64,000 bases of DNA from Desulfotignum sp. (lineage in GTDB: Bacteria > Desulfobacterota > Desulfobacteria > Desulfobacterales > Desulfobacteraceae): positions 30,999 through 94,998 of the forward strand of contig JAABSA010000012.1 of assembly GCA_011390635.1 (NCBI GenBank), given 5' to 3'. The notes below the pieces were generated by a model. It had not been told where the DNA came from, did not search any database, and saw only the letters and a program-made list of their open reading frames with translations. Positions 59,678-64,000 of this stretch are shown in pieces (within the stretch, counting starts at the first letter, position 1; each line of letters opens with the position of its first letter). The position numbers and the translations under genes were made by a program.

Positions 59678-61114
59678 ATGCAAATACCTGAAACAGGGCG
59701 AACCCGCGATGAGATTTTTGAAGCGCTGGGCCGGTATAGAAAAAATGATATGGACTGGCAGTCGGGCAGGGCGTTCGGCTATATTTTTGATCCGGGGCAG
59801 GAGATTCTGTCCTTTGCCAAGGAGGTTTACAACCTTTTTTTAAGTGAGAATGCCCTCGATTTTACGGTGTATCCCAGTCTTTTGCAGATCGAAAACGACC
59901 TGGTTTCTATGATGAGAAAACACCTCCAGGGTGGAAAAAAGGTGGTGGGAAATTTTACCAGCGGGGGCACAGAGAGTATCCTGCTGGCGGTGAAAGCAGC
60001 CCGGGATTACTTTCGGAAAAAACGCCCCGAGATTACGGTACCGGAAATGGTTGTTCCCACTACGGCACATGCAGCGTTTCATAAAGCAGCTCACTATTTC
60101 GGTATCAAAACCGTTACCGTTTCCGTGGATTCCAAAACCTTTAAGGCCGATCCTGACCGAATGGCAGCACATATCACCGAAAACACGATTTTTATGGCAG
60201 GATCCGCACCTTCTTATACCCAGGGCGTGATCGATCCCATTGCCGAGCTTGCCCGGACCGCACAAAAACACGGCATCTGGTTCCACACGGACGCCTGCAT
60301 GGGCGGATTTCTGCTCCCCTATTTCAAAAGACTGGGCCGGGATGTCCCCGGGTTTGACTTTTCCCTGGAAGGGGTATCCTCCATATCGGTTGATCTTCAC
60401 AAATATGCCTATGCCCCCAAAGGCGCGTCAATGATCCTGTACCGCAATCCTGAGCTGCGGGCCTGCCAGATGTTTGCCTTCACCCGGTGGCTCGGTTACA
60501 CCATGATCAATCCCACGGTCCAGAGCACCAAGAGCGGGGGCCCCATGGCAGCGGCCTGGGCGGTTCTCAACTATGTGGGGGACAGGCAGTACCTTGCATT
60601 CGCAGAAAAACAGCTTTTTGCAGTGGAAGCGATAAAAAAGGCAATTGCATCGATACCCGAACTGTATCTTCTGGCTGAACCGGACATGACCCTGCTTTCA
60701 TTCGGCTCCGACAGCGTCAATGTTTTCCATATCATCGATGAAATGAATCTCAAAGGGTGGTATATCCAGCCCTCTCTTTCATTTGACGGTGTGCCGGCCA
60801 ATATTCATCTGACTGTCACCCTTTCCAATGCAGCCCATACAGCCCGGTTTGCCGCGGACCTGAAGCAGGGTGTGGCTGATGCAAAAAAACTGCCCTCCGG
60901 AGAGCTGCTGCCCCATGTCAAGCAGATCATGGAAAAAGAGGGAGAGGCAATCCTGGACGATCCTTTGCCCCTGTTTGCACTGGCCGGCATAAAGGGCGGG
61001 CTTATGCCGGAAAGGATGGCGCCGGTTAATGAGGTGCTTGATGCCCTGCCTCCCTTGTGGCGGGAGAACATTCTGCTGCAAGTGACCAACGCGTTCTTTC
61101 ATCCGGAAAACTGA
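59678..61114 (+). CDS. PLP-dependent decarboxylase/lyase, sphingosine-1-phosphate-lyase-like
   Basis: 478 residues with GAGGAG upstream. The fold-type I motifs are FTSGGTESILLAVKAARDYF, VPTTAHAAFHKAAHYFG (stacking His), GVIDPIAELARTAQKHGIWFHTDACMGGFLLPYFK (PLP-contacting Asp), and the Schiff-base Lys in VDLHKYAYAPKGASMILYRN. This set is nearest to S1P lyase and the related group II amino-acid decarboxylases. Substrate is not readable. The downstream GltS-type symporter hints at an acidic amino acid. Confidence 0.88.
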   Translation: MQIPETGRTRDEIFEALGRYRKNDMDWQSGRAFGYIFDPGQEILSFAKEVYNLFLSENALDFTVYPSLLQIENDLVSMMRKHLQGGKKVVGNFTSGGTESILLAVKAARDYFRKKRPEITVPEMVVPTTAHAAFHKAAHYFGIKTVTVSVDSKTFKADPDRMAAHITENTIFMAGSAPSYTQGVIDPIAELARTAQKHGIWFHTDACMGGFLLPYFKRLGRDVPGFDFSLEGVSSISVDLHKYAYAPKGASMILYRNPELRACQMFAFTRWLGYTMINPTVQSTKSGGPMAAAWAVLNYVGDRQYLAFAEKQLFAVEAIKKAIASIPELYLLAEPDMTLLSFGSDSVNVFHIIDEMNLKGWYIQPSLSFDGVPANIHLTVTLSNAAHTARFAADLKQGVADAKKLPSGELLPHVKQIMEKEGEAILDDPLPLFALAGIKGGLMPERMAPVNEVLDALPPLWRENILLQVTNAFFHPEN

Positions 61115-61141
61115 TAAACGAATCGCAAGGAGAAATGAAAA

Positions 61142-62494
61142 ATGGCCCCCCCGTTTCCCTTTGAACCGCTGCTGATTTTCGGGTTTCTCTCGCTGATGCT
61201 CCTTTTCGGGCTTTTGCTGCGGGCCTTTATTCCCTTTTTCCAGAGATTTCTTTTTCCGGCAAGCCTGATCGGCGGCCTGGCTGGATTTGGGATGATCAAC
61301 ACCGGGTTTTTTCCCATGGATACGGAAATGGTGAAGGCGTTTGCCTATCATTTTTTCAACATCTCTTTTATATCCGTGGGCCTGACCCCGCCTGATCCGG
61401 ATACCGGCAGCAAGAAAACAGGCAGGACCCTGTTCAAAGGGTCGGTCTGGATGGCCCTGGTCCAGGGGGCGACCTTCCCCATGCAGGCTGTTATCGGCAC
61501 GTTCATCGTTTTTCTCTTTGTCACCGGCGGACAGCCCCTGTTTGAAACTTTTGGGTTTCTGCTCCCCTTAGGCTTTAACGAAGGCCCGGGTCAGGCCCTG
61601 TCTTTTGGCAGGGTGTGGGAGACAGCCGGTTTTGCAGATGCCGCCACCATCGGGCTCACCTTTGCCACGCTGGGCTATTTTTTCTCCTTTTTTGTCGGGG
61701 TGCCCATGGCCAACCGCGGCCTGAAAAAGAAAAATTATGTCCGGGAAAAACTGCCGGAATTTTTTTCACGGGGGATTCTGCCCAGGAACCAGACTCCGCC
61801 TTCGGCGGGCGGCATGACCACCCACAGTGCCAACCTGGACAGTCTGGCATTCCAGTTTTCCCAGGTGGGGGTGGTCTATCTGGTCACCTATCTTTTCCTT
61901 GTTTTCACCACCCGCATCTTCTCCCCGGACGTCGCCGGTATGCTGTGGGGGTTTTTCTTTTTGTTCGGGCTGGTGTTTGCCGTCATCCTCCGCAGCCTGG
62001 CCGCCCGGACCCCTTTTTCCCGCCTGATGAATCCGCCCTTCCAGCGGCGGATCACTGGGTTTTCCGTGGACTATCTCATTGTCGCCACGGGCTGCGGCAT
62101 TGAACTGCTCGTGCTCCGGACATATGTGGCCCCGCTTTTTGCGATCGCGCTGGCAGGCGGTGTCCTGACCACACTGCTGGTGTGGATGCTGGGCAGACAG
62201 CTGTCAGAGTATTCCCTGGAGCGGGCCGTGGCCATCTACGGCGTGGTGACGGGCACGGTGGCCTGCGGGCTGATGCTGCTCCGCATTGTGGACCCGGAGT
62301 TCAAGACCCCGGTGGCCAGGGAACTTGGGTTCATGAATATTTTTGCCGTTCCCGTGGTGGGGGGCCTGACAGCCCTGCTGAACGCACCTTTCTGGTGGGA
62401 CTGGAGCACCTTTGTCACCACCCTTGTGTTTGCCGGCATCCTCTTTGCAGCCCTGGTGCTTCTTTTGAACAGAAAATTATGGCATAATCTGTAA
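61142..62494 (+). CDS. gltS: GltS-type sodium/glutamate symporter
   Basis: 450 residues with about ten membrane segments. AAGGAG precedes ATG 61142 (ATG 61136 is too close). PASLIGGLAGFGMINTGF, GFLLPLGFNEGPGQALSFGRVWE and VDYLIVATGCGIELLVL match the glutamate:Na+ symporter family with its two internal repeats. A large intracellular loop carries NQTPPSAGGMTTHSANLDSL. It lies 27 bp after the PLP enzyme and 2 bp before a TSUP gene, so all three are probably one operon. Confidence 0.87.
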   Translation: MAPPFPFEPLLIFGFLSLMLLFGLLLRAFIPFFQRFLFPASLIGGLAGFGMINTGFFPMDTEMVKAFAYHFFNISFISVGLTPPDPDTGSKKTGRTLFKGSVWMALVQGATFPMQAVIGTFIVFLFVTGGQPLFETFGFLLPLGFNEGPGQALSFGRVWETAGFADAATIGLTFATLGYFFSFFVGVPMANRGLKKKNYVREKLPEFFSRGILPRNQTPPSAGGMTTHSANLDSLAFQFSQVGVVYLVTYLFLVFTTRIFSPDVAGMLWGFFFLFGLVFAVILRSLAARTPFSRLMNPPFQRRITGFSVDYLIVATGCGIELLVLRTYVAPLFAIALAGGVLTTLLVWMLGRQLSEYSLERAVAIYGVVTGTVACGLMLLRIVDPEFKTPVARELGFMNIFAVPVVGGLTALLNAPFWWDWSTFVTTLVFAGILFAALVLLLNRKLWHNL

Positions 62495-62496
62495 AA

Positions 62497-63228
62497 ATGG
62501 ATTTCGTGCTTTCAGACACGCTGTTGATGGCCGGTATCGTGTTTTTTTCATATACGGCCCAGAGCATCTCCGGTTTCGGCAGCACCGTGATCGCCGTTAC
62601 CCTGGGCGCCCATTTTTTCCCACTCCACCTGCTGATCCCTTCGCTGGTATTTCTGGACCTGCTGCTGAACGGGTATCTCACAGCCCGGTACGCCGGGCAT
62701 GTCCGGCAAAGAATCCTCTGGGTCCAGATCATTCCGTTCATGGCAGCAGGAGTGGCCGCCGGACTTCTTTTGTTCGACATACTGGCAGGACCGGTACTAA
62801 AAAAGATCCTGGGGCTTTTCGTGATGGTGATTTCCGCCAGGGAAGTGGTGTCCCTTTTCACATCTTCTCAAAAAACGGTGCACCCAATTGTGCAGAAACT
62901 TTTCTTTACCCTGGCCGGTGTGATTCACGGCCTGTATGCCTCCGGAGGTCCTTTGGTCGTTTATGCGGCAAGCCGCCTGCCCCTTGACAAGACCGGTTTC
63001 CGGGCTGTGCTCACAGCATTATGGAGCATTTTGAGTGTCCTCATGACCCTCTTTTTTATTCTTAACGGTCAGTGGACAGGGGAGACCGCGCGGCTGACCC
63101 TGATCCTTCTCCCGGGTGTGGCCGCCGGACTGATTGCCGGTGAGATGCTCCACAAAAGACTGACGGAAAGGCATTTCCGCTTCTTTGTTTATATCGTCCT
63201 CTTTGCCGCCGGTGCCACACTTGTGTAG
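62497..63228 (+). CDS. TSUP-family (TauE/SafE) anion permease
   Basis: 243 residues with about eight hydrophobic helices. The N-terminal motif FFSYTAQSISGFGSTVIAVTLGAHFFPLHLLIPSLVFLDLLLNGYLTARY and the mid-protein GVIHGLYASGGPLVVYAASRLPLDKTGFRAVLTALW are TauE/SafE signatures. These permeases export sulfonates, sulfite or sulfoacetate. Start follows the symporter stop by two nt. Confidence 0.9.
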   Translation: MDFVLSDTLLMAGIVFFSYTAQSISGFGSTVIAVTLGAHFFPLHLLIPSLVFLDLLLNGYLTARYAGHVRQRILWVQIIPFMAAGVAAGLLLFDILAGPVLKKILGLFVMVISAREVVSLFTSSQKTVHPIVQKLFFTLAGVIHGLYASGGPLVVYAASRLPLDKTGFRAVLTALWSILSVLMTLFFILNGQWTGETARLTLILLPGVAAGLIAGEMLHKRLTERHFRFFVYIVLFAAGATLV

Positions 63229-63462
63229 CAAAAAATTGTCTGAGTCCCTGCATTCCGGTCCTGTCTGGAAGACATTTTTGACATTGCCGCCGGCCACAGA
63301 ACCCTGGATCTTTTCAAAAAGATGCGGCAGTGAAAAAGGCAGAGGGTTTGAAAAATTTTTTTAAAAACAGGTGGCGCAAATTCCCCGGAAATGGCAGGAT
63401 GGCTCCCAACGTTCTGGAAGGCGGAACGATGACATGGCTCATCATTGTAAGGAGATTTCATC

Positions 63463-63945
63463 ATGACGGATTTCTTGAAACACCATTACAATTTTTCGGA
63501 TTTTCTTTATTATATCATGCTTCTGGCCATCCCTGTGGTCACAGCCGTCGTTGCGGTACTGGAGCAGTCCGGCGTTGGTGCTGTGATTGTTTTCCTGCTG
63601 GTGGCAGGCGCCTGCATACCAATAATGCTCCGGTTTTTCTGCACCCACTGCCCGCACTACTGCAGGGATGAAAAACACCTGAAATGCATCTTTTTCTGGG
63701 GGCTGCCCAAGTTCTTTGAACCCCGGCCCGGGCCGCTCAGCATCATGGAAAAAACGCTGTCAGTCACAGCCCCGGCCTTGCTGCTCCTATATCCGGTTTA
63801 CTGGCTGTTCCAGACACCAGGGCTCCTGATAATTTATCTGCTGTCCGTGATTGTGTTCGGCGCAACGGTTCGCCGGAACGAGTGTCCCCGCTGTATCTAT
63901 AGCGACTGCCCGGCCAATATTGCCGGCCGTTATCCGGGAAATTAA
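63463..63945 (+). CDS. Cys-rich membrane protein of unknown function
   Basis: 160 residues with AAGGAG 8 nt upstream. Four membrane helices in two pairs flank a Cys/His-rich loop FFCTHCPHYCRDEKHLKCIFFWGLPKFFEP, and a C-terminal segment RRNECPRCIYSDCPANIAG carries three more Cys. The nine clustered thiols may bind a metal or Fe-S cluster at the membrane surface. No family recognised. Confidence 0.65.
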   Translation: MTDFLKHHYNFSDFLYYIMLLAIPVVTAVVAVLEQSGVGAVIVFLLVAGACIPIMLRFFCTHCPHYCRDEKHLKCIFFWGLPKFFEPRPGPLSIMEKTLSVTAPALLLLYPVYWLFQTPGLLIIYLLSVIVFGATVRRNECPRCIYSDCPANIAGRYPGN

Positions 63946-63962
63946 TGCCTCCCGGAGAAGAA

Positions 63963-64000
63963 ATGACCGGGATGGTCTCCACGCCGCCGGCGGCTGCTTT
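63963..64000 (+). CDS. Start of a further gene, cut by the window edge
   Basis: An ATG at 63963 is preceded by GGAGAAGAA and opens MTGMVSTPPAAA before the sequence ends. An in-frame ATG at 63945 overlaps the previous stop. Too short to name. Confidence 0.4.
   Translation, partial: MTGMVSTPPAAA

Overview
The window reads as a chromosomal segment of an anaerobic, probably sulfate-reducing member of the Desulfobacterota (Desulfobacteraceae-like). This rests on the mix of rubredoxin, cytochrome bd oxidase, an octaheme cytochrome with a b-type partner, periplasmic rhodanese, Pta-AckA, an MttB-like methyltransferase and many sensory and regulatory genes. No rRNA or other taxonomic marker is present, so the assignment is an inference. 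I found no rRNA or tRNA gene, CRISPR array, prophage or intact insertion sequence.

Layout. 1-2.2 kb: the end of a TRAP transporter binding protein, a PaaK-type CoA ligase, a small helical protein, and a rubredoxin gene of 52 codons on the minus strand. 2.3-13.2 kb: a redox block with cydAB; an operon of rhodanese, cytochrome-like protein, octaheme cytochrome and cytochrome b; a sigma-54 activator; and an operon of thioredoxin, 15-Cys Fe-S protein and cytochrome b. Three near-identical -24/-12 (sigma-54) promoters face these three transcription units, and the only activator gene in the window sits among them. I read this as one regulon for electron disposal to oxygen and/or sulfur compounds, and it is the most interesting signal here. 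13.2-20.3 kb: a CYTH protein, a lone receiver, a SAM hydrolase, apt, a lipoprotein, and an operon of two DUF4139-like exported proteins plus a DsbC-like protein.

20.7-27.9 kb: recC-recB without recD. 28-30 kb: trmO and mltF, the latter preceded by a translationally coupled 31-codon ORF. 30.1-32.2 kb: a three-gene cassette of GS-fold amidoligase, class I amidotransferase-like hydrolase and YqaA-like membrane protein, a poorly characterised ligation system. 32.2-38.3 kb: an MFS carrier, a double CDP-alcohol phosphotransferase, a PerR-like repressor with a Per-box palindrome, katG, and a membrane protein. 38.4-51 kb: acetate metabolism, with a symporter, its small partner, an acyl-CoA synthetase, a Cache-domain histidine kinase with a LuxR-type regulator, an HD-GYP protein, a DUF294 nucleotidyltransferase, ackA and pta.

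51-58.6 kb is accessory in character. It holds a cupin, a C-terminal J-domain protein, two toxin-antitoxin modules (Phd/PIN and RHH/MazF) with readable promoters and operators, an orphan MttB homologue, a truncated pirin next to an AT-rich orphan gene, and an ECF sigma/anti-sigma operon with two unknown exported proteins. 58.7-64 kb: an EamA exporter, then a PLP decarboxylase, a GltS-type symporter and a TauE-type permease that look co-transcribed, and a Cys-rich membrane protein.

Start sites were chosen from visible ribosome-binding sites. Family names come from motif recognition by eye, not from database searches.
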